64,000 bases of DNA from Aquimarina sp. MMG016 (lineage in GTDB: Bacteria > Bacteroidota > Bacteroidia > Flavobacteriales > Flavobacteriaceae), in assembly GCF_018100805.1 (NCBI RefSeq), contig NZ_JAGJEA010000003.1:310001-374000 (forward strand), read 5' to 3'. How positions within the stretch are numbered: the stretch's first letter is position 1; each line of letters begins with the position of its first letter. The translations under genes and the position numbers were made by a program. Below, piece after piece: positions 7,595 to 17,022 of this stretch. The notes under the pieces are model-generated. The model saw only the letters and a program-made list of their open reading frames with translations. It was not told the origin of the DNA and did no database searches.

Positions 7595-10237
7595 CTAGAA
7601 TTTATAACGTATAGATGCATTAAAAGTAATACCGTTAGTATAAATAAATCCAAAATCATTAGTAGCTTGTGCTCTTACTTCGTCAAAAACATTGTAAGCA
7701 TTAGCTCTAAATACTAAGCTCTGAGTATCAAATTTGAAATCATATGTTAAACCTAAATCAGTTAAAGAATAAGGCTTAATTGTTCCAATATTTCTAGTTT
7801 GTAAACCTCTTGTTTCAGGATCATCTAAGTATTGTTGTGCATAATAGTCAATATTTCCATCAACTGATAAACCTGCAATAACTTTGGCTCTAACTCCAAA
7901 ACCTGAAGTAAATTGTGGAGCTACATCTACTTTTACTCCGCTTAGGTTAAGATTACTCTCTGACGACACCAATTCATTAGTATCATCATTGTATTGTTCT
8001 TTCTGAGTTGTTCCATTAAATCTCCAAGAACCACCAGATACATATCCTTTGAAATCTAACCAATCTGTTGCCTTATATCTAAATTCTACTTCAGCACCAA
8101 CGTGGATCTGGTTTACACCTCTATCAAATACATTAACCAATATATCGTCATCCTCATCTGGAGTTGGAACAGGGTTTAAATCTACACGTCCAGTAGAAAG
8201 AATCACTCTGTTATCCCAATTTGTATAATATGCATTAAAGTCAAGATTGAATCTACCTGCTCTAAAACGATATCCGGCCTCAACACCAGTAATATCTTCA
8301 TTGTCAACCTCTGGCTGAACTAAGTCATTAGAACTTCTAATGTTTTGAAAAACATTATCAAGAAATGGTTGTCTAGAATAGTAACCTGCATTTAAATACA
8401 AAGTATTTGAGTCATTAATAGTATATCCAACACCTCCTTTAAGGTTATATCCAACCTTATTAAGCTGATCAGATTTTCCTAATCCTTCATCAATAAATCT
8501 TCCTTCTCTTACATAAGACTGATTAGATACAGCTCCCTGGAAGAAAGCACTAAATTTATCTCCAGCATATTCGATCTGAGAAAATACACCTTGGTAATTT
8601 ATGTTTTCTGAGTAATCATAATCAATTCTTTGATCTTCATCAGCAAAATTGAACAATGCAGCCCAAGGATTAGAGTCATAAGCCTCTGTTACTACACCTC
8701 CATCAGGACGGTCATCTTCCCAACCTTGAAGTCCATGAAAGTCAGTAATTTGTCTAAAGTGGTCTCCACGATATAATCTAAAGTCAACTCCTACATTCCA
8801 AGATATCTTTTCAGTTAACTCAGTATTGAAGTTAGAGATCAAACCATACCATTGGTGATTATTTACAGAGTTTCTTCTGATATATCCTGTTCTACCTCCA
8901 CCGATTCCTCCAGCAATAGCAAGGTTTTCTTGTTCTGTATTATAAAAATCAATTTGTCCAATAAGTGGTCCATCTCCATCAGGGTCTTCTGTTCTTTGTG
9001 CTCTAGCTCCTCTTGGTCCTACAGATCCACCACGCCCCCAAGAAGCATATAATACTGAAGATAATTGAGATTTTTCTGAAATATTCCAATCCCAGTTCAA
9101 GTTAGCAACTGGTTTGTGATAATAATTTGCTCTTTCAGAATCTACTTTAGAAGTATATTGTCCATTTCCTGCATTAGCAGCTGGATTAAAGTCTTCAGAG
9201 TATCCCCAGTTTTCGTTGAATCTAGAATTAGCATCAAATCTTTCTGTATTTCTTTGAGAAAATCTCTGACCATGTGATTGTGGTGCTCCTGTAATCAAAA
9301 AGTTAAATGCATGTGTATCATTTGGTTTATATCCAGCGGCAAAGAAATAATTTTGACCTTGTCCATAAGTTCCTTCAGCCCATTTTCTATGTGCTTGCCA
9401 ATAATCAACTAAAACAGAGAATGCCCAACCTTTATCATTCATTCCTGTATCATATGCTAAAGTTCCTTTTGAATAACTATCGTTACCTCCTAAAAATCTA
9501 GCATAACCACCTCTAGTTCTATTTGCTGCTTTCATTACGATATTTACAGTTCCTCCAACAGAAGAAATAGCTAACTTAGAAGATCCTAATCCACGCTGAA
9601 CCTGTATTGCATTGGCAATATCAGAAATTCCAGCCCAGTTAGACCAAAATACACGACCATCCTCTTGAGAGTTTATAGGTTGACCATTTAATAAAATAGC
9701 TGTATTGGTATCATCAAAACCACGTACAAATAAAGCTCCATCACCAAAACCAGTTTGATTAGAAACAAATACAGAAGGAGTACTTTTAATTGCATCCGGT
9801 AATTCTACATTACCCACAGCTTTTTCCTGAATTTCACTGGCTCTAATTGTAGAAACCGCAACTGGGGTTTTTCTGTCCTCTGCTAAATCGACAACTCCAG
9901 TACCTACAATAACGATTTCTTCTAGAGAGTTATCTAAGGAAAGGCTTATTGTTCCTAAATCCTGATCTCCATTAGTAACGTCATAAGCAACATTCTTAGA
10001 ACCAAAACCTACATAAGAGATGTTAATCATCCCTGTTGGATTAGTTACTTTAATAGAGAATTTACCATCAAAATCAGTTGATGTTCCATTAGAAGTTCTT
10101 ACCTCCAGAATATTTGCTCCTGGTAACGGACCGTTTGATTCTGAGTCGAATACTATTCCTGTAACTGTTCCCTGAGCAAAGGTTTCCCCTACCATTGCCA
10201 AAAGAAACATCATAAATAAAAATGTAATCTTTTTCAT
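7595..10237 (-). CDS. TonB-dependent outer-membrane receptor
   Basis: 880-residue ligand-gated outer-membrane channel energised by TonB-ExbBD. Signal peptide ~1-21 (ending ETFAQ). A CarboxypepD_reg-like domain at ~22-105 contains GPLPGANILEV and ISYVGF. The plug at ~125-235 has VSTIRASEIQEK, LFVRGFDDTNTAILLNGQPI and GTVNIVMKA. The 22-strand barrel ends in the aromatic terminus SIRYKF. The substrate cannot be told: the overall pattern resembles iron-complex receptors rather than SusC polysaccharide receptors, and no SusD gene is adjacent. It is monocistronic, with a strong promoter far upstream and a terminator. Confidence 0.92.
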   Translation of the reverse strand: MKKITFLFMMFLLAMVGETFAQGTVTGIVFDSESNGPLPGANILEVRTSNGTSTDFDGKFSIKVTNPTGMINISYVGFGSKNVAYDVTNGDQDLGTISLSLDNSLEEIVIVGTGVVDLAEDRKTPVAVSTIRASEIQEKAVGNVELPDAIKSTPSVFVSNQTGFGDGALFVRGFDDTNTAILLNGQPINSQEDGRVFWSNWAGISDIANAIQVQRGLGSSKLAISSVGGTVNIVMKAANRTRGGYARFLGGNDSYSKGTLAYDTGMNDKGWAFSVLVDYWQAHRKWAEGTYGQGQNYFFAAGYKPNDTHAFNFLITGAPQSHGQRFSQRNTERFDANSRFNENWGYSEDFNPAANAGNGQYTSKVDSERANYYHKPVANLNWDWNISEKSQLSSVLYASWGRGGSVGPRGARAQRTEDPDGDGPLIGQIDFYNTEQENLAIAGGIGGGRTGYIRRNSVNNHQWYGLISNFNTELTEKISWNVGVDFRLYRGDHFRQITDFHGLQGWEDDRPDGGVVTEAYDSNPWAALFNFADEDQRIDYDYSENINYQGVFSQIEYAGDKFSAFFQGAVSNQSYVREGRFIDEGLGKSDQLNKVGYNLKGGVGYTINDSNTLYLNAGYYSRQPFLDNVFQNIRSSNDLVQPEVDNEDITGVEAGYRFRAGRFNLDFNAYYTNWDNRVILSTGRVDLNPVPTPDEDDDILVNVFDRGVNQIHVGAEVEFRYKATDWLDFKGYVSGGSWRFNGTTQKEQYNDDTNELVSSESNLNLSGVKVDVAPQFTSGFGVRAKVIAGLSVDGNIDYYAQQYLDDPETRGLQTRNIGTIKPYSLTDLGLTYDFKFDTQSLVFRANAYNVFDEVRAQATNDFGFIYTNGITFNASIRYKF

Positions 10238-10539
10238 TATAAAGAATTGAATTAATTAATCGCCGCAAAAGAACGAATCTTTATGCAAACTAAGTTTATC
10301 TTAATGTTAAGAGTTTTTAACAAAAAACCACACAATTAAAGTACTGATATTCCTTGAGTATATTGACTATCAGTCAGTTGAAGATATCAACAAGTTGTTA
10401 ACTAACAAAATGTTAACTAAAAGTGTTTTTGAGACCGCAACAAACAGGTCAAAAAAGAGTCGATTGGCAAAAAAAATCAAAAGTTTAAAATAAAAAGTAT
10501 AATTCTAAAACCTTACTATTTACATGATTTCTACAATAA
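10238..10539 (-). other. Predicted 300-nt 5' leader of the TonB receptor
   Basis: AT-rich gap of 323 bp between the receptor and pgi, containing no ORF. The best promoter lies at its far end, so most of it would be transcribed as leader. I see short inverted repeats (GACTATCAGTC near 10367-10377) but no cobalamin, TPP or other riboswitch signature that I recognise. A weaker -7-like sequence near 10280 could give a shorter leader. Confidence 0.4.
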
Positions 10540-10570
10540 CAAAGATAATTTTAGAAAAAATTAATTCAAA
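10540..10570 (-). promoter_or_regulatory. Consensus -33/-7 promoter upstream of the TonB receptor
   Basis: On the minus strand TTTG (10570-10567) is followed after exactly 19 nt by TATCTTTG (10547-10540), a near-ideal Bacteroidota sigma-ABfr promoter. The -33 element lies in the last codons of pgi. Predicted start is near 10536. Confidence 0.6.
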
Positions 10571-12198
10571 TATCTTTTTAAAAGTTCTTTGGTAGAAGAA
10601 TCATGATCAGCAATGTTTGTATTATCAATTTCTGATAGAATTTTTGTAGCCAATTGCTTTCCTAATTCTACTCCCCATTGATCATAACTAAAAATATTCC
10701 AAACCACTCCCTGAACAAAAATTCGTTGTTCGTACATCGATACCAAAGCACCTAGTGATTTTGGAGTTAGTTTATCAATTAAAATAGTTGTAGTAGGTTT
10801 ATTTCCTTCAAAAATTTTGAAAGGAGTCAATTGCTTTAGTTTTTGATCCGACAACTTTTTAGATTTAAGTTCATCAAGAACTTCGGCTTCAGTTTTACCA
10901 TTCATCAGAGCTTCTGTCTGAGCAAAGAAGTTGGCCATCAGCTTATCCTGATGATCTTTGTCATTAAACAAAGAATGTTTAAATCCAATAAATTCTGCGG
11001 GGATTAACTTTGTTCCCTGGTGTATTAACTGAAAAAATGCATGCTGTGAATTTGTTCCTGGTTCTCCCCAGATAATAGTTCCGGTTTGGTAATCTATTGG
11101 GTTTCCGTTACGGTCAACACTTTTACCATTACTTTCCATAATACCTTGTTGTAGATATGCTGGTAATCTATGTAAGTACTGAGAATATGGAATAATAGCT
11201 TCGCTTTCTGCTTCGAAGAAATTGTTATACCAAATACTTAACATTCCTAAAATTACAGGAATGTTTTCTTCGAAAGATGTATTCCTAAAATGCTCATCCA
11301 TTTCGTGAGCACCTTCTAATAAAGCTTCAAAATTCTTATACCCTACAGATAAACTTATGGATAATCCAACAGCGCTCCATAAAGAAAAGCGACCTCCTAC
11401 CCAGTCCCATAACGGAAAGATATTTTCTTCGGCAATTCCAAATTTGGTAACATTAGGTATATTGCTGGATACTGCTACAAAATGTTTACTTACAGCTTCC
11501 TGAGACGCTTGTTTTATAAACCAACTTCTGGCTGTAGTTGCATTAGAAAGTGTTTCTTGGGTTGAAAACGTTTTGGAAACTACAACAAATAATGTAGTTT
11601 CAGGATCTAATCCTTTTAGGTTTTGATGCACATGATCGCCATCCACATTAGAAATGAAATGTACATTCAGATGGTTTTTATAAAACTCTAATGATTCTGT
11701 AATCATAGCTGGTCCTAAATCAGAACCTCCAATACCAATATTTACGATATCTGTAAATGCTTTACCAGTATATCCTTTTAGCCCTCCATTAACAACTTGA
11801 TCACTAAATTTTTGTATTTTTTCTTTTACAGTATTTACTTCCGGAATTACATTGTTTCCATCAACTTCAATTGTGCTGTTATCAGGAACCCTAAGTGCTG
11901 TATGCAATACTGCACGGTCTTCTGTTTCATTAATAATTTCACCCCCAAAATAGCTTTTGATCGCTTCATCCAATTTTACTTCCTTAGCTAGATCAACAAG
12001 TAATTTTTTAGTAGTTTCATCAATTCTGTTTTTTGAATAATCTACATAAAAATCTTGCCATTCTAATGAGAGTTTTTCAGCTCGACTGGAATCTTTGACA
12101 AAAAGTTCCTTGAGGTGCTTGTCTTTTATGTTTTGGTAGTGATTTTGTAATGCTTTCCAAGCTTTTGTGGTGGTAGGGTTAATAGTTGGTAATGCCAT
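10561..12198 (-). CDS. pgi: Glucose-6-phosphate isomerase
   Basis: Cytosolic glycolytic enzyme interconverting glucose-6-phosphate and fructose-6-phosphate. The two PGI signatures are present, [13 protein letters not shown] and [11 protein letters not shown] in the first SIS domain, and [19 protein letters not shown] with the catalytic His in the second. [16 protein letters not shown] is also diagnostic. Length 545 residues is standard. It is the last gene of a three-gene minus-strand operon, starting 3 bp after the M23 gene. Confidence 0.97.
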   Translation of the reverse strand: MALPTINPTTTKAWKALQNHYQNIKDKHLKELFVKDSSRAEKLSLEWQDFYVDYSKNRIDETTKKLLVDLAKEVKLDEAIKSYFGGEIINETEDRAVLHTALRVPDNSTIEVDGNNVIPEVNTVKEKIQKFSDQVVNGGLKGYTGKAFTDIVNIGIGGSDLGPAMITESLEFYKNHLNVHFISNVDGDHVHQNLKGLDPETTLFVVVSKTFSTQETLSNATTARSWFIKQASQEAVSKHFVAVSSNIPNVTKFGIAEENIFPLWDWVGGRFSLWSAVGLSISLSVGYKNFEALLEGAHEMDEHFRNTSFEENIPVILGMLSIWYNNFFEAESEAIIPYSQYLHRLPAYLQQGIMESNGKSVDRNGNPIDYQTGTIIWGEPGTNSQHAFFQLIHQGTKLIPAEFIGFKHSLFNDKDHQDKLMANFFAQTEALMNGKTEAEVLDELKSKKLSDQKLKQLTPFKIFEGNKPTTTILIDKLTPKSLGALVSMYEQRIFVQGVVWNIFSYDQWGVELGKQLATKILSEIDNTNIADHDSSTKELLKRYLN

Positions 12199-12201
12199 TG
12201 G

Positions 12202-13458
12202 TTATAAAATTTCTTGTGGTTTTAACTTTATACTATCTAATGTAGTTTTTAATGGTTCTATATGTTTATAAAATAGAGGTCTTAAACTATCCTTTAAAGG
12301 TTTGGATGCTGGTAAATCTTGTTTAAAAGGATCTACTTCCTTGCCATTTTTCCAAAAACGATAACATACGTGTGGTCCGCTGGTGTTTCCTGTCATTCCA
12401 ATATATCCTATCACATCACCTTGTCTTACAAATTCTCCGACCTTAACAGCTTGTCTACTCATATGAAGATATTGTGTATCATAGGTTGCATTATGTCTTA
12501 TTTTAACATACTTTCCATTACCGCCTCTTCGTTCGGATTTAGTTACAATTCCATCCGCTGTTGCTAATATTGGTGTTCCTATAGGTGCAGCAAAATCAGT
12601 TCCTCTATGCGGACGAATTTTATTTCCATAATACCTAATTCTTCTTCTTAAATTATATCTAGATGAAATTCTGCTAAATTTAACTGGAGCTCTCAGGAAA
12701 GCTCTACGTAGATTATCAGCCTGATAATCATAGTAATCCCAATTACCTGTTAAAGTATCATCCACAAATTTGAAAGCATAAATTGGTTTTCCCCGATGCT
12801 CAAAATAGGAGGCTTTGATCTCATCAATTCCTGCTGGAATAGTGTCATCTATAAATTTTTCGGTATACACTACTTTAAATTGATCTCCTGCTTCAAGTCT
12901 TGTAAAATCAATGGTCCAGGCATAAACATCTGCCATGTCATAGGCAACCATAACATTAACATCTATATCATCAAAAGTTTGAATCAGACTACTTTGGATA
13001 ATTCCAGATGCCGTTTTTTCAACTAATTTTACAGGTTTTTTTCTTTTTTCAGCTATAATACTATCTCTGAAATCAACTATAGTGTAGTCTATCTTGTTAT
13101 TTTGGTAAATAAATACTTGTGCTTGTTCTGTAGTGTCTTTAGATTTAAGTAATGTATATGGTTTTCCAGCCATAATCCTAGCCACATTAAACGTGTCTTT
13201 AATTGTACTGGTAATCTCAAAAACCTTAGCTCTGCTGATACCATGGCTGTCTAAGATTCCTCCAAAACTATCTCCTGATTTGATTGTGTCTTTGACCACA
13301 GTAAAATCATTAAGGTTATATCCAAATTCCTGAATAATTGGTGGTTTTTTAACCTCTTCAATTACTTCTGGAACAACAACCTTTGCCTCTTCTTTTTCTT
13401 TATTACATGAAATCAATACTACTGTTAAAAGTAGTAGAACGTAACCAATTCTCTCCAA
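12202..13458 (-). CDS. M23-family peptidoglycan endopeptidase lipoprotein
   Basis: Envelope lipoprotein that probably cuts peptide cross-links of peptidoglycan. The N-terminus MERIGYVLLLLTVVLISC forms a lipoprotein signal (lipobox VLISC). An OapA-like/LysM-like segment lies at ~45-130 (IKSGDSFGGILDSHGISRAKV). The C-terminal M23 (LytM) domain at ~270-380 has HRGTDFAAPIGTPILATADG, with the zinc ligands HxxxD, and the later GPHVCYRFW for the third ligand. Both M23 signature elements are intact, so an active enzyme is likely. It lies between kynA and pgi with 9- and 3-bp spacers, so it is almost certainly co-transcribed with them. Confidence 0.93.
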   Translation of the reverse strand: MERIGYVLLLLTVVLISCNKEKEEAKVVVPEVIEEVKKPPIIQEFGYNLNDFTVVKDTIKSGDSFGGILDSHGISRAKVFEITSTIKDTFNVARIMAGKPYTLLKSKDTTEQAQVFIYQNNKIDYTIVDFRDSIIAEKRKKPVKLVEKTASGIIQSSLIQTFDDIDVNVMVAYDMADVYAWTIDFTRLEAGDQFKVVYTEKFIDDTIPAGIDEIKASYFEHRGKPIYAFKFVDDTLTGNWDYYDYQADNLRRAFLRAPVKFSRISSRYNLRRRIRYYGNKIRPHRGTDFAAPIGTPILATADGIVTKSERRGGNGKYVKIRHNATYDTQYLHMSRQAVKVGEFVRQGDVIGYIGMTGNTSGPHVCYRFWKNGKEVDPFKQDLPASKPLKDSLRPLFYKHIEPLKTTLDSIKLKPQEIL

Positions 13459-13467
13459 CTGACTATT

Positions 13468-14433
13468 CTATTTTGCGGTATTAAACTGATGGGTCACCCA
13501 CTGCTGGCCCCAGTTTTCTTTTTCCTCTTCGCTCCAAAGATTAGGAAAAAAAGTAATTCTCTGAAAACTAGGAGGTAAAAAACTTTTCCAATTTGTTCCT
13601 CCAGTTGCTAGCACCTCTCCTTTTTCTTTATTGAGATACCTGTAGGCTGCTCCCATGTGCATTAATAACCAATTAATATTCACATTGGCGTCAAAAGTAC
13701 GTAATGCTTTTATAAGGTGCACATTATTTTGCTCTTTTTCTGGTAGTTCAAGATATTTATGATAAATCGTACTGTCTTTTACCTGATTTGCAATACGCAT
13801 CATCCTTGGTGTATAACGATACTCGAATTGCTTAAGTGTAAGTGTTTTTTCTCCTGTTTTCTTATCAGTTGCTCCAAATTTCCAGTACAGATGTTCATAA
13901 ACTTCCTCTAAAGGATTCTCCTCTGAGAACTGATCTCTTTCCTTTGGGTTTACCAAATTACATAACGGAGTAGCATATATTTCTATTAATCTATATTGAA
14001 CAGATTGAAAACCACTGGCTGGAAGCAAAGACATTCTATATTTTAGAAATTGCTCTCTATCCATACCTTTGATCATAACATCAAAAGAGTTAATCAGCAC
14101 CCTGAAATAACGATTTACACGATCTAACTTATTAGTAAAAAACTCTGCATTCTGCAACTTATCATCAATAATCTGCTTTAGCTCATGTATAATTAGTTTA
14201 AAATAAAGCTCAGTAATCTGATGATACATAATAAAGATTTCCTCATCAGGAAAATGCGTCATCGGAATCTGTAAACTAAGTAATGTGTCTAAATGAATAT
14301 AATCCCAGTAGGTAAGATACCTGTCGTGAAGTAATCCGTCTAGGTAGGAACCCAAGTCTTGACCGGAATTTTTGAATTTTTTTTCTAATTGCTTTATTTT
14401 TTCAGCAATTTCAGGTTTTATTGGTTCATCCAT
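13468..14433 (-). CDS. kynA: Tryptophan 2,3-dioxygenase
   Basis: Haem enzyme that opens the indole ring of tryptophan to N-formylkynurenine, the first step of the kynurenine pathway. Recognisable motifs are SYLDGLLHDRYLTYWDYIHL, DEEIFIMYHQITELYFKLI, LLPASGFQSVQYRLIE and ATGGTNWKSFLPP. Length of 321 residues fits bacterial enzymes. It is the first gene of the kynA-M23-pgi operon. No other kynurenine-pathway gene is near, but tyrosine catabolism genes start about 1.3 kb away. Confidence 0.95.
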   Translation of the reverse strand: MDEPIKPEIAEKIKQLEKKFKNSGQDLGSYLDGLLHDRYLTYWDYIHLDTLLSLQIPMTHFPDEEIFIMYHQITELYFKLIIHELKQIIDDKLQNAEFFTNKLDRVNRYFRVLINSFDVMIKGMDREQFLKYRMSLLPASGFQSVQYRLIEIYATPLCNLVNPKERDQFSEENPLEEVYEHLYWKFGATDKKTGEKTLTLKQFEYRYTPRMMRIANQVKDSTIYHKYLELPEKEQNNVHLIKALRTFDANVNINWLLMHMGAAYRYLNKEKGEVLATGGTNWKSFLPPSFQRITFFPNLWSEEEKENWGQQWVTHQFNTAK

Positions 14434-14449
14434 TAAACTAAAAATATTA

Positions 14450-14529
14450 ATCCCGGCATATTATCACGGGATAATTATATCTCTTCTAATAAAAAGATCC
14501 CGTCGTACAACGGGACAAGTTCAACTAAT
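14450..14529. repeat. Hairpin repeat B3 (short version)
   Basis: Two consecutive hairpins: ATCCCG/CGGGAT (14450-14472) and TCCCGT/ACGGGA (14498-14516), then AGTTCAACTAAT. The second part (14492-14529) matches the ends of the longer copies B1 (30210) and B2 (55231), keeping AAAGATCC, the GGGA arm and GTTCAACT. It lies between the DUF3108 gene and kynA. Confidence 0.55.
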
Positions 14530-14567
14530 ACTTTCAATGCATTATATTTTAGAAAGTGAAGTTTTAC

Positions 14568-15344
14568 TTAATTAACTACGATTTTAAAAGGGTGCTTAAG
14601 TCCCTTAAAAGCTATTAAGTCAGCTTCTATAGCGCCAACTAATATCTCTGCCCTTATCTTTAAAGGCATGCGATTGTCGTCATCACTTACCCACACGGTC
14701 ATACTTTCTTCTTCTTTAAAAACTCTCTCTGCCTGAACATAAGGCCTGAATTTTAGACAACGTACTTTTCCTATTTTAGTTTTAATAACTTCTTTACCAA
14801 GAAATTTTAATTTGAAGTCGTAATTCTCATTATCAAAAAACATATTGACAAAAAACTCATCTCCCTTTTTTAATGTAGATGCGTCAATTTTATTTCGTAA
14901 ATAATAGAATGAGGACATCATATCCTGCACATTACCTTTGGTATTGAAGGTCTTTTTGGTATTATATTTTTTATTAAAAACCAAAGCTTTTTTCTTTTCA
15001 TGATCAAAATTGATCTCAATATCTTTGGTGTGACCTCCTTCATTAATATTGCGGATAAATCGATAAGGTTTTACTTCGTTTTTATCTATATAAGTTTCAT
15101 AATAGTCTTCTACCTTAAAAAACAAGCTTAGGAGACCAGAAGATTTACCCGTGCCAATAACATGGTGAACTGGAATATTATTAAGCTTTTCTTCTTTTAC
15201 TTCTAGAGTAGCATAACTTGCTGTAAAAACGCCGTAGTGAATCCTAAACTTAAACCACTCGCCAGAATCAAAAGCTTTATGGTTATCCTGTGCTATAGAT
15301 GGTATAGTACTAAACAGTATTATAAATAGAAAAAAATATTTCAT
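14568..15344 (-). CDS. DUF3108 family periplasmic protein
   Basis: 258 residues with a signal peptide (MKYFFLFIILFSTIPSIAQ). The rest is a lipocalin-like beta barrel of the DUF3108 family: KFRIHYGVFTASYATLEV near the start, KVEDYYETYIDK, GNVQDMMSSFYYLRN and MTVWVSDDDNRMPLKIRAE. Function is unknown; relatives are thought to be envelope proteins. It has its own promoter, and its 3' side carries repeat B3. Confidence 0.85.
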   Translation of the reverse strand: MKYFFLFIILFSTIPSIAQDNHKAFDSGEWFKFRIHYGVFTASYATLEVKEEKLNNIPVHHVIGTGKSSGLLSLFFKVEDYYETYIDKNEVKPYRFIRNINEGGHTKDIEINFDHEKKKALVFNKKYNTKKTFNTKGNVQDMMSSFYYLRNKIDASTLKKGDEFFVNMFFDNENYDFKLKFLGKEVIKTKIGKVRCLKFRPYVQAERVFKEEESMTVWVSDDDNRMPLKIRAEILVGAIEADLIAFKGLKHPFKIVVN

Positions 15345-15402
15345 GGTTATTTGGGTATACTTTTATTTAACATAATTAAATACTTGTTAGCAATATCCAT
15401 TC

Positions 15403-15410
15403 CAAAAGTA
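15403..15410 (-). promoter_or_regulatory. -7 promoter box of the DUF3108 gene
   Basis: TACTTTTG on the minus strand matches TAnnTTTG and predicts a leader of about 55 nt. Confidence 0.45.
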
Positions 15411-15471
15411 CTATTAAATACAAAGACTTAAAAATGTATTTCATTAATAAATGGCCAAATAATATATACAA

Positions 15472-15578
15472 AAAGAGAGCCACCACAGCTCTCTTTTTAC
15501 TTTTATTAACCAACTAAAAACTTAAATTATGAGAATAATTATTGTTTTTGGTATAAGTGGTAACCACTCCACTTACTT
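15472..15578 (-). ncRNA. Candidate small RNA 2 (GTTGGTTA family)
   Basis: Predicted ~107-nt RNA on the minus strand in the 392-bp gap between the DUF3108 and HPPD genes. Promoter: TTG, 20 nt, then GATATTTG (15589-15582, one mismatch to TAnnTTTG). It begins with a hairpin AAGTGG/CCACTT. The linker AATTTAAGTTTTTAGTTGG (TTA follows) closely matches the one in candidate 1 at 62.9 kb. It ends in an 11-bp terminator stem (15470-15480 with 15489-15499) followed by a T-run. On the plus strand the same stretch could encode a 38-codon ORF (15529-15645), which I consider accidental. The rest of the gap (15590-15736) shows nothing. Confidence 0.5.
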
Positions 15579-15736
15579 TTGCAAATATCAACTTTTTTTG
15601 CATATTTATCAACCGAAAACGTTTTTTTATTATGAAATTTAACAAAAAGTTATAAAAATAATCACAATACCTCAATTTCTTCAAGCTTTTAACATTAGCA
15701 ATTCAGATTCTTAAAAACTTAATATTCTTTATTCTT

Positions 15737-16876
15737 TTACAATGTCCCTCTTTGTTCCTGTTCTCTTTCAATAGCCTCAAAAAGTGCTTTGAAATTACCT
15801 TTACCAAAAGACTGTGCTCCTTTTCTTTGAATAATTTCAAAAAACATTGTAGGGCGATCTAAAACTGGTTTTGTAAAAATCTGCAATAGATATCCTTCAT
15901 CATCCCGATCGATCAGAATTCCTAATTCTTTAAGAGGTTCTAAATCCTCATCAATCTCACCAACTCTATCCAAAACAGTTTCATAATAACTAGCTGGAAC
16001 TGTAAGAAATTCTACTCCTCTATTTTGAAGAGAAGAAACTGTTTCTATAATATTATCTGTAGACAAAGCCATATGTTGTACACCGGCACCATTATAAAAA
16101 TCAATATATTCTTCTATTTGAGACTTTTTTCTTCCTTCAGCCGGTTCATTAATCGGAAATTTTATTCTACCATTACCATTACTCATCACTTTACTCATCA
16201 GTGCAGTATATTCTGTAGAAATATCTTTATCATCAAAGGATACTAATTGAGCAAACCCCATCACTTTAGCATAAAACTCGCACCATTTATTCATTTCATT
16301 CCAACCTACATTACCAACCATATGATCTATATATTTTAGTCCCGTAGGTTTTGTTTCATATGGTTTATCCCAAGCCATGTAGCCTGGCAGAAAAGCTCCG
16401 TTGTAATTTTTTCTTTCCACAAAAATGTGAACAGTTTCACCATAAGTATGAATTCCGGAAAACACAACTTTACCGTCTTTATCTTCTTCAACAGTAGGTT
16501 CCATATAAGATTCTGCTCCACGCTTGATAGTTTCTTCGTAGCTTTTTGTGGCATCATCTACCCAAAGCGCTACTACTTTTACTCCATCACCGTGAGCATT
16601 AATATGCTTATTAATATCTCCATCTGGTTGTAATGGAGAAGTAAGAACTAATCTTATCTTATCTTGTTGTAAGACATAAGAAACACTATCCTTTCGGCCA
16701 GTTTCTAGCCCAGCATAAGCAATAGGTTGAAATCCCCAGGCGGTCTGGTAATAATAGGCTGCTTGTTTGGCATTTCCTACATATAATTCTACATAATCCG
16801 TTCCTAAAAGCGGTAAAAAATCTTCTGCTTGTGGAACTACTTTTTCTAAATCTTGAGGTGTTATATCGGTTGACAT
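15737..16876 (-). CDS. hppD: 4-hydroxyphenylpyruvate dioxygenase
   Basis: Non-haem Fe(II) enzyme converting 4-hydroxyphenylpyruvate to homogentisate in tyrosine breakdown. It has two vicinal-oxygen-chelate domains. The iron ligands are visible as His185 (KYIDHMVGNV), His268 (GVQHMALST) and Glu347 (MFFEIIQRKG). The C-terminal helix motif GKGNFKALFEAIEREQ is diagnostic. Length 379 is normal. Homogentisate dioxygenase lies immediately upstream on the same strand, with a 146-bp gap, so the two genes act in sequence. Confidence 0.97.
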   Translation of the reverse strand: MSTDITPQDLEKVVPQAEDFLPLLGTDYVELYVGNAKQAAYYYQTAWGFQPIAYAGLETGRKDSVSYVLQQDKIRLVLTSPLQPDGDINKHINAHGDGVKVVALWVDDATKSYEETIKRGAESYMEPTVEEDKDGKVVFSGIHTYGETVHIFVERKNYNGAFLPGYMAWDKPYETKPTGLKYIDHMVGNVGWNEMNKWCEFYAKVMGFAQLVSFDDKDISTEYTALMSKVMSNGNGRIKFPINEPAEGRKKSQIEEYIDFYNGAGVQHMALSTDNIIETVSSLQNRGVEFLTVPASYYETVLDRVGEIDEDLEPLKELGILIDRDDEGYLLQIFTKPVLDRPTMFFEIIQRKGAQSFGKGNFKALFEAIEREQEQRGTL

Positions 16877-17022
16877 TTTTTTATAAATTTAATAATGATG
16901 TAAGTAAAGAATGTTTTTAATAAAATAAATCCATTATTTGGATGAAAGTTCTTTTAGAAACCTACCACATCGCTCTCAGGTGAGCCGTTATATCCTTTCG
17001 ATAATTTAACATCTTTTATTTT

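Noticed and set aside
10238..10560. Cobalamin or iron riboswitch in the TonB leader
   Set aside because: No conserved riboswitch core was recognisable by eye.
15529..15645. 38-codon plus-strand ORF in the DUF3108-hppD gap
   Set aside because: AT-rich, no family, and covered by the opposite-strand small-RNA candidate.
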